A program made the position numbers and the translations under genes. A stretch of DNA of 64,000 bases from Thermoleophilaceae bacterium (GTDB taxonomy: Bacteria; Actinomycetota; Thermoleophilia; Solirubrobacterales; Thermoleophilaceae), in NCBI GenBank assembly GCA_036378175.1, contig DASUWY010000047.1, positions 1-64,000 of the forward strand, in the 5' to 3' direction. The notes under the pieces are model-generated. The model was not told where the DNA came from. It saw only the letters and a program-made list of their open reading frames with translations, and did no database searches. Every line of letters begins with the position of its first letter. Within the stretch, counting starts at the first letter, position 1. This document shows, piece after piece, positions 32,224-41,263 of the stretch.

Positions 32224-33381
32224 ATGGCGGTGAAGATCGGCACCGGTCTCGTGGTGGAGGACGCGGGCTTCGACTCGTTCGCGGAGGCCGCGGGACGAGC
32301 GGCCCTGGCGCTCGGCGGCGCACCGGCGGATCTCGTGTTCGTGTTCGCGGGCGCGGCGAACCTGGTGCACGTGGAGCAGGGTCTCGCGCACGTGCAGGAG
32401 CGCCTGCGGCCACGCGCGGTGGTGGGGTGCGGCGCGCAGGGAGTGGTGGGGTCCGGACACGAGGTGGAGCAGGGAGGCGTGGCGGTGTGGGCGGCCTCGC
32501 TGCCAGACGCCGAGCTCCAGCCGTTCCGCCTCGAGACGCTCGAGGCAGGGGATTCGGTGGCGATAACGGGCATGCCCGAACTGGATCGCGCCGAGGCGAT
32601 GTTCATGCTCGTGGATCCGTACTCGTTCCCCGCGGAGCCGCTTCTCGACCAGATCGCGGAAGACCATCCGGGCCTGCCTGTGCTTGGCGGGCTGGCCAGC
32701 GCCGGCGGCGGCCCGGGCTCGACCCTCCTGATGCTCGACGGCGACGTGGTCACCGATGGCGCCGTGGGCGTGACGCTTGCCGGCGTTGAGGTGTGGCCCT
32801 GCGTCTCGCAGGGCGCGCGTCCGATCGGCCCCGAGATGGCCATCACCGCCGCCGAGGCGAACGTGATTCACGAGCTGGCGAGCCGTCCGGCGCTCGAGCG
32901 GCTGAAGACGGCGATCACCGAGCTCGAGCCGGCGGAACGTGCGCTGGCGGCGGCAGGGCTGCTGATCGGCATCGTGATCGACGAGAACCGCCCGGAGTAC
33001 GAGCGCGGCGACTTCCTCGTGCGGGGCCTGCTCGGCGCGGACGAGGAGACGGGCTCGATCGCGGTGGGTGAGCGCGTGCGGATCGGCCAGACGGTGCGGC
33101 TTCACGTGCGCGACTCGGACTCAGCCGACGAAGATCTCCGCGAGGCGCTCGCCCGTGTGTCGCTCGGCCTGTCAGGCCCACCCGCCGGCGCGCTCATCTT
33201 CACCTGCAACGGCCGCGGGTCGCAGATGTTCCCGGCGCCGGATCACGACGCCTCGGCGGTGGAGCACGCGCTGAGCGGCGCCCCGGCGGCAGGTTTCTTC
33301 TGCGCGGGCGAGATCGGTCCGGTGGGCACGCGCAGCTTCGTGCACGGCTTCACCGCCACGATGGCCGTCTTCCCCGGTTAG
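32224..33381 (+). CDS. FIST-domain sensory protein
   Basis: The protein has 385 residues with both FIST_N (about 30-210; LVFVFAGAANLVHVEQGL, VVGCGAQGVVGSG) and FIST_C (about 215-365; CNGRGSQMFPAPDHDASAVE, GFFCAGEIGPVG) domains. FIST proteins bind small ligands, perhaps amino acids, and normally sit ahead of histidine kinase or chemoreceptor modules. Here the protein is free-standing, so it may feed a separate partner. ATG 32224 begins 31 bp after the DUF72 stop. Confidence 0.88.
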   Translation: MAVKIGTGLVVEDAGFDSFAEAAGRAALALGGAPADLVFVFAGAANLVHVEQGLAHVQERLRPRAVVGCGAQGVVGSGHEVEQGGVAVWAASLPDAELQPFRLETLEAGDSVAITGMPELDRAEAMFMLVDPYSFPAEPLLDQIAEDHPGLPVLGGLASAGGGPGSTLLMLDGDVVTDGAVGVTLAGVEVWPCVSQGARPIGPEMAITAAEANVIHELASRPALERLKTAITELEPAERALAAAGLLIGIVIDENRPEYERGDFLVRGLLGADEETGSIAVGERVRIGQTVRLHVRDSDSADEDLREALARVSLGLSGPPAGALIFTCNGRGSQMFPAPDHDASAVEHALSGAPAAGFFCAGEIGPVGTRSFVHGFTATMAVFPG

Positions 33382-33382
33382 G

Positions 33383-34819
33383 TCAGGCCACCGCCACGCC
33401 CGGCCGCCTGTCGCTCCACGGCGCGGCAGCCTCGAGCTGTGCGGCAAGCGAGAGCAGGAGCTCCTCGCCGGCCGGCGGCCCGACGAACTGCACGCCCACG
33501 GGCAGGCCCGCCTCCGTCTGATGTAGCGGCAGCGAGATCGCCGGCTGGCCGGTCACGTTCCAGACCGGGGTGAACGGCACCCACTCGCCCGAGTTCATCA
33601 GCATCTGCACGGGCGGCTCGCCCTCGCGCGGTTCGAGGGCCCCGATCTCGATCGGGGGCTTGGCGAGCGTGGGGGTGACGAGAAGGTCGATGCCGTCCCA
33701 CATCGCCACGAGACCGCGCGAGTAATCGTGCAGCCAGTCGAGCGCGCGGAGGTAGTCGGTGGCGGACATCTCGCGCGACATGTCGTACATCTGCCGCGAG
33801 AGCGGCTCGAGCTGCTCCACGTCTAGCTGCTGCCCGGAGATGCGGCCCCAGGTGTCCACCTCGTTCGCCGTGCCCGCGATCCACACTGTCACGAAGTTCG
33901 GCACGTAGCCCTCGTCGGCCTCGATCTCCACCTCCCGCACCTGGTGGCCGAGCGACTCGAGCAACCCTGCGGCGGCGCGCGTGGCGGCAACGCAGTCGGG
34001 ATCCACCGGCACGCCGTTCGGCGAGTCCACCACGAAGGCCACGCGCAGGCTCCCGGGATCGCGATCGACCGCGTCCGCAAAGGGAGCGGAGGGATCGGGC
34101 GCCCAGTACGGATCGCCCGGCTCATACCCGGCGAGCAGGTCGAGCCCGAGCGCGCTGTCGCGCACGGTGCGCGTGAGCACGCCGTCGGTGGCGAAGCCGG
34201 CGGCGAGCTCGGCGAGCGCCGGCGCCCAGGACACGCGGCCGCGGCTCGGCTTGAGGCCGACGAGCCCGCAGCAGGAGGCCGGGATCCGGATCGAGCCGCC
34301 GCCGTCATTGCCGTGCGCGATGGCCACCATGCCCGAGGCCACTCCCGCGGCGCTGCCGCCGGAGGAGCCGCCCGGCGTGCGCGACGTGTCCCACGGATTG
34401 CGCGCCGGGCCGAAGCGCAGCGGCTCGCTCACCGGCAGGATCCCCATCTCGGGAAGGTTGGTCTTGCCCACCACGATCGCGCCGGCGGCGCGGAGGCGCC
34501 GCACCGTTGCGCTGTCGAAGTCCGGGACCCACTCGCCCATGGCGCGCATGCCCATCGTGGTGCGCACGCCTTCCGTGATCGCGCCCAGGTCCTTAACGAG
34601 CAGCGGCACCCCGGCGAGCGGCCGTTCGTCGCCCGCCTGGACGGCGTCCGCCTCCGCAAGCGCGCGCTCGTCGCAGCGGGTGACCACGGCGTTCAGCTCG
34701 TCGTTCAGCGAGTCGATGGCCGCCAGCGAGGCCTCCACCATTTCCCGCGAGCTCACCTCGCCGGATCGCACGAGCGCCGCCTGTTCCGTGGCGGACTTGA
34801 ACATCAGGTCGTCGGGCAT
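33383..34819 (-). CDS. amidase-signature hydrolase
   Basis: The protein has 478 residues. The amidase-signature Ser-Ser-Lys triad fits K76 (LLVKDLGA), S152 (TPGGSSGGSAAG) and S176 (DGGGSIRIPAS), with the family spacing of 24 between the two serines. GAIVVGKTNLPEMG is the preceding conserved strand. It hydrolyses carboxylic amides. It is not GatA: there is no gatB/gatC nearby and the C-terminal part is shorter. GAGGAGACGG lies just upstream of ATG 34819. Its 3' end is 1 bp from the FIST gene. Confidence 0.92.
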   Translation of the reverse strand: MPDDLMFKSATEQAALVRSGEVSSREMVEASLAAIDSLNDELNAVVTRCDERALAEADAVQAGDERPLAGVPLLVKDLGAITEGVRTTMGMRAMGEWVPDFDSATVRRLRAAGAIVVGKTNLPEMGILPVSEPLRFGPARNPWDTSRTPGGSSGGSAAGVASGMVAIAHGNDGGGSIRIPASCCGLVGLKPSRGRVSWAPALAELAAGFATDGVLTRTVRDSALGLDLLAGYEPGDPYWAPDPSAPFADAVDRDPGSLRVAFVVDSPNGVPVDPDCVAATRAAAGLLESLGHQVREVEIEADEGYVPNFVTVWIAGTANEVDTWGRISGQQLDVEQLEPLSRQMYDMSREMSATDYLRALDWLHDYSRGLVAMWDGIDLLVTPTLAKPPIEIGALEPREGEPPVQMLMNSGEWVPFTPVWNVTGQPAISLPLHQTEAGLPVGVQFVGPPAGEELLLSLAAQLEAAAPWSDRRPGVAVA

Positions 34820-34876
34820 TCCGTCTCCTCGCTTCGTGGGCCAGTGCGGCGCAGCCTAACCGCGCGCAGCGGGGGC

Positions 34877-35908
34877 CTACGGCTTGAGGCGGATCTTGAA
34901 GCGCTTGACGGCGGGGTTGTTGCCGCTCGCGGTGGTGGTGACCACCGCTCTGGCGAAAAGCTTGCGGTGTGACCGAAGCGCCCTCTTCACACGGCCGAGC
35001 CGTGATTTCGACAGCCTCAGCTTCAGCGTGGCCCTGCTGTTCGCGGCCACGTTCTTGGTCGCGCGCGTGAACCGCAGCACCTTTCCCGCGGCGGGGATGC
35101 TGACGGTGGCAGTCGCGCTGACCTTGCTCGCAAGCGACGGCTGGACGACGAGCACGATCCCGTGCTGGCGAAGGACGTGCTGCACCCGGCTCGCGCGCGC
35201 GTTCACGCTGAGCGGAAGGAGGGGCTCGGGTGGCGGCGGCACGACCACGGGCGGAACGGGGCAGCCGTTGTCCGTGCCGCTCACGCCGACGCACTTGTCC
35301 TGCGTCTCGTCGCCGAACCCATCACCATCCGCATCGGGCTCGACGACGGCCGCGATGTTCACGAGCGCATGCTTGTCGTCGTTGTTGAAGGTGACCTCGC
35401 TCCCTACGGGAGGATCGCTGCTAGTCGGTGACAGTGGGTTGAAGCCGAGGGCGTGGTAGTCGGTGCCTAGATTCGCGGCGCCCGGGAACCAACACGGGCC
35501 GCCATCGTCACTCGACACCCGCAGGCCGATCCGATCGCCGCCTTGCACGCTGACGCGGGCGGGAACTGTGTTCAGGGTGTTTGGCGTCAATCGCTTGAGA
35601 GGTGTGTGGGCCACCACCGTCCAGGTGTCGGAGGCTGCCGTCGGGCTGTAGACCTTGAGGCTCATGCCGGCACCGGCGTTCGCGCCGCCCTCGGTCTTCC
35701 ACGACGTGATCACGCCGCCCGGCGCCGGGACGTCGTAGCTCGGTCCGCCGGTCGGCACGCCGCCCTGGATGTACTCCCAGTTCGGCGGGCAGTCGTTCGG
35801 AGCGCTCGTGGCCACCATTCCGATCGTCGTGGACGCGTGCGCCGGCGCCGCGAACGCGAGCGCGGCAAGGCACGGCAGAACAGCGCGAGTGGGCCAGGCA
35901 CCTCCCAT
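34877..35908 (-). CDS. secreted protein with thrombospondin-type-3-like calcium motif
   Basis: The protein has 343 residues. Residues 1-26 (RAVLPCLAALAFAAPAHAS) form a Sec signal peptide. A beta-sandwich-like region with two Trp follows. Then PDADGDGFGDETQDKC, a DxDxDGxxD calcium-binding repeat of the TSP3/dockerin-like kind, and a Pro-rich hinge PVVVPPPPEP. The last 130 residues (RLSKSRLGRVKRALRSHRKLFA) resemble the bacterial Ig-like/'channel-forming' tails common in this phylum's secreted proteins. Function unknown; probably cell-surface. Confidence 0.75.
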   Translation of the reverse strand: MGGAWPTRAVLPCLAALAFAAPAHASTTIGMVATSAPNDCPPNWEYIQGGVPTGGPSYDVPAPGGVITSWKTEGGANAGAGMSLKVYSPTAASDTWTVVAHTPLKRLTPNTLNTVPARVSVQGGDRIGLRVSSDDGGPCWFPGAANLGTDYHALGFNPLSPTSSDPPVGSEVTFNNDDKHALVNIAAVVEPDADGDGFGDETQDKCVGVSGTDNGCPVPPVVVPPPPEPLLPLSVNARASRVQHVLRQHGIVLVVQPSLASKVSATATVSIPAAGKVLRFTRATKNVAANSRATLKLRLSKSRLGRVKRALRSHRKLFARAVVTTTASGNNPAVKRFKIRLKP

Positions 35909-35969
35909 GGGAATCGCCAGGGTACGTCACGTCCCGGCCGTTTCGCCAGCGCTCAGCCATGATTCAGTC

Positions 35970-36704
35970 ATGGATCGGACGGAGCGCATTCCCGACGGCG
36001 TGGCCCGCGTTCGCGCGCCGAACGCGTCGGCCTTCACCCTCGACGGCACCAACACCTACATCGTCGAGGGCTGGGTGATCGATCCCGGGCCGAACGATTC
36101 GCGCCACCTCGACGAGGTGCTGGCGGCGGCGGGCGGCGGCATCGAGGGAATCGCGATCACCCACGCGCATCCCGACCATGACGAGGGTGCGCCCGCGCTC
36201 GCGGATCGGGCCGGCGGCGTGCAGATCGTGCGACCGGCAGATGGCGACCAAGTCGGGCCGCTGACCGCCATGGCCACGCCTGGGCACGCGCCGGACCACG
36301 TGGCGTTCCTGTACGGGAAGGTCGCCTTCACGGGCGACGCCGTGGCCGGGACGGGCAGCAGCTTCATCATTCCCGGCGGTGGCGGGCTCGGCCGCTATCT
36401 GGAGGCGCTGAAACGGCTGCGCGAGCTCGAGCTCGAGGCGCTCTGCCCCGGCCACGGACCGATCGTGAACGACCCGCGAGCGAAGCTCGACGAGTACATC
36501 GACCACCGGCTCGAGCGCGAGCGGAAGCTGCTCGCCGCGTTCGAGATGGGATTGCGCGACCGGGACGAGCTGCTCGACGCCGCCTGGGACGACGTGCCGT
36601 GGCACGTGTCGCCCGATCTTCGTCGCGCGGCAGCTGTGACGCTCGACGCCCACCTCGAGAAGCTCCGCGACGAGGGAAGGCTCCCCGCGGACGTGACCGC
36701 CTAG
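35970..36704 (+). CDS. metallo-beta-lactamase-fold hydrolase (glyoxalase II/LACTB2-like)
   Basis: The protein has 244 residues. The zinc motif is THAHPDHDEG with H65, H67, D69 and H70. Later ligands are in ATPGHAPDHVAF (His), FTGDAVAG (Asp) and CPGHGPIV (His). NTYIVEGWVIDPGP is the conserved first strand pair, and a C-terminal winged-helix-like region (LLDAAWDDVPWHVSPDLRRAAAVTLDAHLEKL) is typical of LACTB2-like proteins. Substrate unknown: a thioester, lactone or RNA. It is convergent with ppk2, 1 bp apart. Confidence 0.9.
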   Translation: MDRTERIPDGVARVRAPNASAFTLDGTNTYIVEGWVIDPGPNDSRHLDEVLAAAGGGIEGIAITHAHPDHDEGAPALADRAGGVQIVRPADGDQVGPLTAMATPGHAPDHVAFLYGKVAFTGDAVAGTGSSFIIPGGGGLGRYLEALKRLRELELEALCPGHGPIVNDPRAKLDEYIDHRLERERKLLAAFEMGLRDRDELLDAAWDDVPWHVSPDLRRAAAVTLDAHLEKLRDEGRLPADVTA

Positions 36705-36705
36705 G

Positions 36706-37464
36706 TCACGCCGCGTGCGTGGCGATCCCGTGGCGCTCGAGCCCGCGTTCGATCTCGGCGATCACCGTCTCGAGCACGTGCACGCGCGCGTAGTGCTTCG
36801 ACTCCGCCGGCACGATGTGCCACGGAGCGTGCTCTGAGTCGGTGCGCTCGAACATGTCCTCAGCTGCGCGCTTGTACTCCTTGCGCAGGCCCCGGTTCTT
36901 CCAGTCGTTGTCGCTCAGCTTCCAGCGCTTCAGGGGGTTCTCCTTGCGCTCCTCGAAGCGGCGGATCTGCTCCTTGCCGGAGATGTGCATCCAGAACTTC
37001 ACGAGCACCATGCCCTCGTCGTAGAGCATCCGCTCGAACTCCACGATCTGCCCGTAGGCGCGCGTCCACTCGTCGTCGGTCGCGAGCTCTTCCACCCGCT
37101 CCACGAGCACGCGCCCGTACCACGAGCGGTCGAGCACCGCCACGCCACCCCAGCCCGGCAGCGCCGGCCAGAAGCGCCAGAGGAAGTGGTGGCGCTTGGC
37201 TGTGGGCGTGGGCGCCTCGAACTCCGCCACCCGCACGTGGCGGGGATCGAGCGGCTGCACGAGCCGCTTGATCGCGCCGCCCTTGCCCGACGCGTCCCAC
37301 CCCTCGAAGAGGATGCACACCGGCGGCCCGAGGCGTCCCTCGCCGAGCAGCCCGGCGAGTATCAGCCGCAGCTCGAGCACGCGTTCCTGGAGCTCCCCGA
37401 TCCGCCGCTGCGACTCCTCCTTCGACAGCGACAGGCTGAGATCTACCTCGTCGAGGCGGCCCAC
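36706..37464 (-). CDS. ppk2: polyphosphate kinase 2 (PPK2 family)
   Basis: A 252-residue single-domain PPK2. Walker A is FEGWDASGKGGAIKRL, Walker B VLDRSWYGRVLVERVE, and the lid region WKNRGLRKEYKRAAEDMFERT. It uses polyphosphate to phosphorylate nucleotides; class I or II against class III cannot be decided from sequence reading. GTG 37464 lies 2 nt after the stop of the upstream SnoaL-like gene, so the two are coupled. A much longer open frame upstream is an artefact over that gene. Confidence 0.9.
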   Translation of the reverse strand: MGRLDEVDLSLSLSKEESQRRIGELQERVLELRLILAGLLGEGRLGPPVCILFEGWDASGKGGAIKRLVQPLDPRHVRVAEFEAPTPTAKRHHFLWRFWPALPGWGGVAVLDRSWYGRVLVERVEELATDDEWTRAYGQIVEFERMLYDEGMVLVKFWMHISGKEQIRRFEERKENPLKRWKLSDNDWKNRGLRKEYKRAAEDMFERTDSEHAPWHIVPAESKHYARVHVLETVIAEIERGLERHGIATHAA

Positions 37465-37466
37465 GC

Positions 37467-37988
37467 TCAGCGGCGACTGAAGCGGGCGCCGAGCCGCTGG
37501 AGCATCACCATCGCCTTCTCGCCACGCGACCCGGGCGGCGCGACGATCCCGAGCTGGCGCATGAGCCCGAGCGAGTCGTAGTCGGCGCGGTAGCGGCATA
37601 CGAGGCCGTCGCGGAACCACCAGTGGTCCACGCCCTCGAGGACGATCGACTTGCCGGTGGGAGCGAAGCCGGGCGGGTCGATCGGCCCGGTGTTGGTGCC
37701 CCGCATGAGCCACGGCGCGATCGCCTTCGCACGGTCGCTGGACACGTAACCGGGCTCGGGCTCCTCGAACGTGAAGTCCGGGAACGCACGGGCGCATTGA
37801 CGCACCCACTCGGCCACGGGCGCTCGGCCGCGCACCGTGCCGATCGCCGGGTCGAAGAACTCGACGTCCTCGGTCACGAGCTGGGCGAGAGCGTCGCCGT
37901 CGCGTTTGTTCCATGCATCGAGCCAGCGGTGCGAGAAGTCCGCGAGAAACGCCGGGTCGACGCGTTCCGTCGTGGTTGCTTCGGTCAT
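37467..37988 (-). CDS. SnoaL-like (NTF2-fold) protein
   Basis: The protein has 173 residues from ATG 37988, with GGAGGATTC upstream. It has the NTF2-like opening FSHRWLDAWNKRDGDALAQLVTEDVEFFDPAIG, then VAEWVRQCARAFPDFTFE and VLEGVDHWWFRDGLVCRYRADYD, as in SnoaL polyketide cyclases. The C-terminal basic segment after residue 150 is an extra. Function unknown. It is co-directional and coupled with ppk2 and divergent from the hydrolase at 38048. Confidence 0.85.
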   Translation of the reverse strand: MTEATTTERVDPAFLADFSHRWLDAWNKRDGDALAQLVTEDVEFFDPAIGTVRGRAPVAEWVRQCARAFPDFTFEEPEPGYVSSDRAKAIAPWLMRGTNTGPIDPPGFAPTGKSIVLEGVDHWWFRDGLVCRYRADYDSLGLMRQLGIVAPPGSRGEKAMVMLQRLGARFSRR

Positions 37989-38047
37989 GCGAATCCTCCG
38001 TTCGGGCGCACCCCATACTCCCGCCGGATCGGCGAGCATGTCAACCG

Positions 38048-38845
38048 GTGGACACTCTTCATACGCGATCGGCGGACGGCACACTCGTGGGCTGCGAGGT
38101 GCTGGGGGAGGGCCCGCATCTGCTGGCCATCCACGGCAGCACCGCCGATCGCCATCGCTGGGACTCCGTGCGCGAGCCGCTGGCTCGGCGGTTCCGGCTG
38201 TACCTGATGGACCGCCGCGGCCGCGGGCTGAGCAGCGAGGAGAACACCGATGGCTACGAGTTCGCGAGGGAGGCGGAGGACATCCGGGCGCTCGTGGAGG
38301 CGATTGGAGAGCCGGTGCTGGTGCTCTCGCACTCGTACGGCGGCGCCGCCTCGCTCGAGGCAGCCACCTGCTGCCCCGGCATCGCCCGGATGCTCGTGTA
38401 CGAGCCGGCGCTCAGCACCGCCGCCGCACCGCTGAACCCCCACGGCGCGGTCGCCGAAATCGAGGCCGCGGGCTCGGACCGCGACGCGATCATCACACTC
38501 TTCTACAGCCGCGTACTCGAGTTCGACGACGCTGCGATCGAAGCCCTGCGCGCCACGCCGATGTGGCAGCACCGGCTTGCTGCGGCGCACACCCTCGCGC
38601 GCGAGCTCCGCGCCGCCAACGGCTACGTGGCGGACCCGGCGCGCCTCGACGCGATCGCCGTGCCGGTGCGCATCCTGCTCGGCACGGCCACGACGCCGGC
38701 GCTCACGCGTGCCGCCCACGCCGCGCAGGCTGCGGTGCCCGGGGCCGAGCTGGTGGAGCTGCCCGGCCATGGGCATGCAGCCATGGACGTGGACCCGGAG
38801 ATGTTCGTCTCCCAGGTCGAGGACTGGCTCCTGCCGGCTACTTGA
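38048..38845 (+). CDS. alpha/beta hydrolase
   Basis: The protein has 265 residues from GTG 38048. The nucleophile is S96 in [12 protein letters not shown], where the first Gly of GxSxG is Ser. The catalytic His is in [10 protein letters not shown], and the oxyanion region is [14 protein letters not shown] with the RRGRGLS turn after strand 4. The acid after strand 7 is not obvious ([11 protein letters not shown]). Probably an esterase or lactonase of unknown substrate. It diverges from the SnoaL gene and converges with the next gene with an 8-bp overlap. Confidence 0.85.
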   Translation: MDTLHTRSADGTLVGCEVLGEGPHLLAIHGSTADRHRWDSVREPLARRFRLYLMDRRGRGLSSEENTDGYEFAREAEDIRALVEAIGEPVLVLSHSYGGAASLEAATCCPGIARMLVYEPALSTAAAPLNPHGAVAEIEAAGSDRDAIITLFYSRVLEFDDAAIEALRATPMWQHRLAAAHTLARELRAANGYVADPARLDAIAVPVRILLGTATTPALTRAAHAAQAAVPGAELVELPGHGHAAMDVDPEMFVSQVEDWLLPAT

Positions 38846-39269
38846 TCCGCCGCTCCGACTCGTCGATCTTGTAGTCGTTGATGCTCGCATCCCGGCGGCG
38901 CATCAGCCCGGTCTCCTCGTCGAACTCCCAGTGTTCGTTGCCGTGGCTTCGCCACCACTGGCCGTCCGGATCGTGGCTCTCGTACTCGAACCTCACGGAG
39001 ATGCGGTTGTGGTGGAAGCACCAGAGCTCCTTGCGCAGCCGGTAGTCGAGCTCGCGCGCCCATTTGCGCCTGAGGAACTCCACGATCGCCTCCCGCCCGC
39101 TGAAGAACTCGTCGCGGTTGCGCCACTGCGAGTCCTCCGTGTAGGCGAGAGACACGCGCTCCGGGTCGCGCGTGTTCCAGGCGTCCTCGGCGGCCTGCAC
39201 CTTCGCGCGCGCCGTCTCCTCGGTGAAGGGCGGGACGATCTTCGGAGGCGCGCCCGGCTGGTCGCTCAT
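38838..39269 (-). CDS. DUF1348/NTF2-like protein
   Basis: The protein has 143 residues. [30 protein letters not shown] and [18 protein letters not shown], ending in [28 protein letters not shown], are the fixed features of the DUF1348 family, an NTF2-like fold without assigned reaction. The ATG overlaps the stop of the upstream small gene (ATGA), forming a two-gene operon. Confidence 0.9.
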   Translation of the reverse strand: MSDQPGAPPKIVPPFTEETARAKVQAAEDAWNTRDPERVSLAYTEDSQWRNRDEFFSGREAIVEFLRRKWARELDYRLRKELWCFHHNRISVRFEYESHDPDGQWWRSHGNEHWEFDEETGLMRRRDASINDYKIDESERRIK

Positions 39270-39562
39270 TCCACCGGCCCCGCGTCCACGATCATCGGCG
39301 TGCCGCCTCGCTCCTCCCAGCGGGAGCGGACCGTCACCGTCTTGTCCTCGCCGGTGTACCGGATGTGGACGATCGCGTGGTCGTCCGCGGGCTCGACGCT
39401 CAGCACCTCAGCCTTGGTGCACGGATTGGGAAGGATCTGGCCGATCACCGGCAGCTGCGGATGCAGGTCCTCGATGAGATCGCTCGCAACCGCCGCCATG
39501 TCGCCGCGCTCGACCGACTTGGCGTGACGCTCGGCGTACTCGCGCGCCTTGGCTTCTTCCAC
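39266..39562 (-). CDS. small protein of unknown function, possibly NTF2-like
   Basis: The protein has 98 residues. GTG 39562 is preceded by GGAGGACAA. N-terminal helix [28 protein letters not shown], then beta-rich [30 protein letters not shown], an order seen in small SnoaL/NTF2-like proteins. There is no cysteine cluster or catalytic motif. Coupled by ATGA to the DUF1348 gene. Confidence 0.7.
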   Translation of the reverse strand: MEEAKAREYAERHAKSVERGDMAAVASDLIEDLHPQLPVIGQILPNPCTKAEVLSVEPADDHAIVHIRYTGEDKTVTVRSRWEERGGTPMIVDAGPVE

Positions 39563-39663
39563 TTGTCCTCCGATCGTGGGTGGGGTTACCCTTGAAGCCT
39601 CATGGAGTAGAGCGCAGACGTCAATCCGTTCCGCCCACCTCGACCTTCGAGGACGTTCGCTCC

Positions 39664-40851
39664 GTGATCGCCGCAGTACCCACTCCCTCTCGAGCAGCAG
39701 TTCACCGCCTGGCCGCAGCGCGGCTCGTGTCCATCGCCGGAAGCGTGTCGTCGGGCGTGGCGCTCGCGGTGGTGCTGTATGCGCGCACCGGCTCGGCCAC
39801 CTGGGTGGGCGCGGCGCTGCTGATCGCGTTCGCGGTTCCCGCTGTGTTCAGCCCGGTGACCGGTCTGATCGGCGACCGTTTCGACCGCCGGCTCGTGCTC
39901 ATCGCATCCGATCTGCTCGGCGCGGCCTGCTTCGTCGGCATGGCCGCCGTGCACGCTCCCGCGGCCCTGCTCGCGCTGGCGTTCGCGGGGGCGGTGGCGG
40001 CGGCGCCGTTCCTGCCCACCGCGGGCTCCCTGGTTCCCGCCCTGGCCACCGACGATGACCTGACCTGGGCGAACTCGCGGCTGACGATGGCCATGACCGC
40101 GGGCCGGCTCGTCGGGCCGCTGATCGGTGCAGGACTCGTGGCTGCCATCAGCGGATCCGCCGCGTTCATCGCGAACGCGTGCACCTTCCTCATCTCTGCA
40201 CTGCTGATCTCGACCCTCCGCGGGAGCTTCAGGGCTGCTGAAACGGAGGCGGGAGCACCGCGCTTCAGCGTGACGGAGGGGTTTCGCCTGCTCTTCTCTC
40301 ACCCCACGTTGCGCGCGCTCACTCTCGGCTTCGCGCTCGTGGATGTGGGCAACGGGCTGGTGTTGCCCGCGGAGGTGCCGCTTGCCCATGTGCTCGGTGC
40401 GGGAACGTTCGGCTACGGGGCTATGGTGGCGATCTGGAGCGTGGGTGGCCTGGCCGGAGCGCAGCTCTACCCGCGCACCCTCGGGCGGCGGGACGAGCCT
40501 CGAGTGATCCTCGGAGCCGCGGTGGGGCTGTGCTTTGCGTTCGGGCTCGTGGCCATCGCGCCCTGGCTCGCGCTTGCGCTGGCCGGGTTCGTCATCGCCG
40601 GCGCGACCATGAGCATCGTGCAGGTGGGGGAGGACCTCATCCTCCAGCGCAGGGTCTCCGACGACATCCGCGGGCGCGTGTACGCCGCGCACATAGCGGT
40701 GGTGCAGCTGTCGCTTGCGCTGCCTCTGCTGGTGGCGGGCGCGCTCTCCGACGCGCTGGGGCCGCGCGCGGTGTTCGGGATCGCCGCGGCCTCGGTGGCT
40801 TTGGGGGTGGCGGCGCTGAGCACGCTGCTCGCCCGGGTCAGCGTTCGCTGA
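39664..40851 (+). CDS. MFS transporter (EntS/MFS_3-like)
   Basis: The protein has 395 residues with about 12 hydrophobic helices. The loop 2-3 signature is GLIGDRFDRR at residues 67-76. DLILQRRVSDDIRGRVYAAHIAV in the C-terminal half is typical of the macrolide/enterobactin exporter group. GTG 39664 with GAGGA 10 nt upstream is preferred; GTG 39580 would add a polar 28-residue extension. Export substrate unknown. The 3' end overlaps the convergent OsmC gene by 14 bp. Confidence 0.85.
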   Translation: MIAAVPTPSRAAVHRLAAARLVSIAGSVSSGVALAVVLYARTGSATWVGAALLIAFAVPAVFSPVTGLIGDRFDRRLVLIASDLLGAACFVGMAAVHAPAALLALAFAGAVAAAPFLPTAGSLVPALATDDDLTWANSRLTMAMTAGRLVGPLIGAGLVAAISGSAAFIANACTFLISALLISTLRGSFRAAETEAGAPRFSVTEGFRLLFSHPTLRALTLGFALVDVGNGLVLPAEVPLAHVLGAGTFGYGAMVAIWSVGGLAGAQLYPRTLGRRDEPRVILGAAVGLCFAFGLVAIAPWLALALAGFVIAGATMSIVQVGEDLILQRRVSDDIRGRVYAAHIAVVQLSLALPLLVAGALSDALGPRAVFGIAAASVALGVAALSTLLARVSVR

Positions 40852-41248
40852 CGCGCACCTCGCCGAGCCGCACCTCGGTGGCGCCTCGGAGCGAGTTCGG
40901 GATCTCAGCGATGCGGTCCACGTGATCAACCAGCTCGCGCAGACGCTCCGGGTCGTCGCCGGTGATCTCGACCTCGTATTCGATTGGTCCCGACACGGGA
41001 GGATCGCCGCCGAAGTCGCCCGTCACGCGCACGCGCACGCTCTCCACGTGCACCCCCATGCCGGGAGCCTCGCGGTAGATGTCGTTCGACACGCAGCCCG
41101 CCACCGCCAGATACAGCAGCTGGCCGCCGTTGAAGCCGATCCCGTCGCCGCCACCGTCCGTCGGCCGGTCCACCACAAGCGTGTAGGGGCCGGCGCTGCC
41201 GATGGCCGCGGGGCGCCCGGGGATCGTGCGTGTCTCGACCTCGAACAC
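40838..41248 (-). CDS. OsmC-family protein
   Basis: The protein has 136 residues from GTG 41248. GGQLLYLAVAGCVSNDIYREA contains the first peroxidatic-type Cys of the OsmC/Ohr fold. The second conserved Cys, usually about 65 residues later, is not present, so it is an OsmC-like relative and not a typical Ohr peroxidase. RVRVTGDFGGDPPVSG and YEVEITGDDPERLRELVDHV are the usual strand and helix. It may share transcription with the glycosyltransferase gene 15 bp upstream. Confidence 0.85.
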   Translation of the reverse strand: MFEVETRTIPGRPAAIGSAGPYTLVVDRPTDGGGDGIGFNGGQLLYLAVAGCVSNDIYREAPGMGVHVESVRVRVTGDFGGDPPVSGPIEYEVEITGDDPERLRELVDHVDRIAEIPNSLRGATEVRLGEVRVSER

Positions 41249-41263
41249 GGGCGCGACGCTATC

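Noticed and set aside
33383-34819. Amidase as GatA of the amidotransferase complex
   Set aside because: No gatB or gatC in the window, and the sequence around the active site fits general amidase-signature hydrolases as well.
36706-38016. A long minus-strand frame extending ppk2 upstream
   Set aside because: The extension is antisense-like Arg-rich sequence over the SnoaL gene in another frame. GTG 37464, 2 nt after the SnoaL stop, fits PPK2 length.
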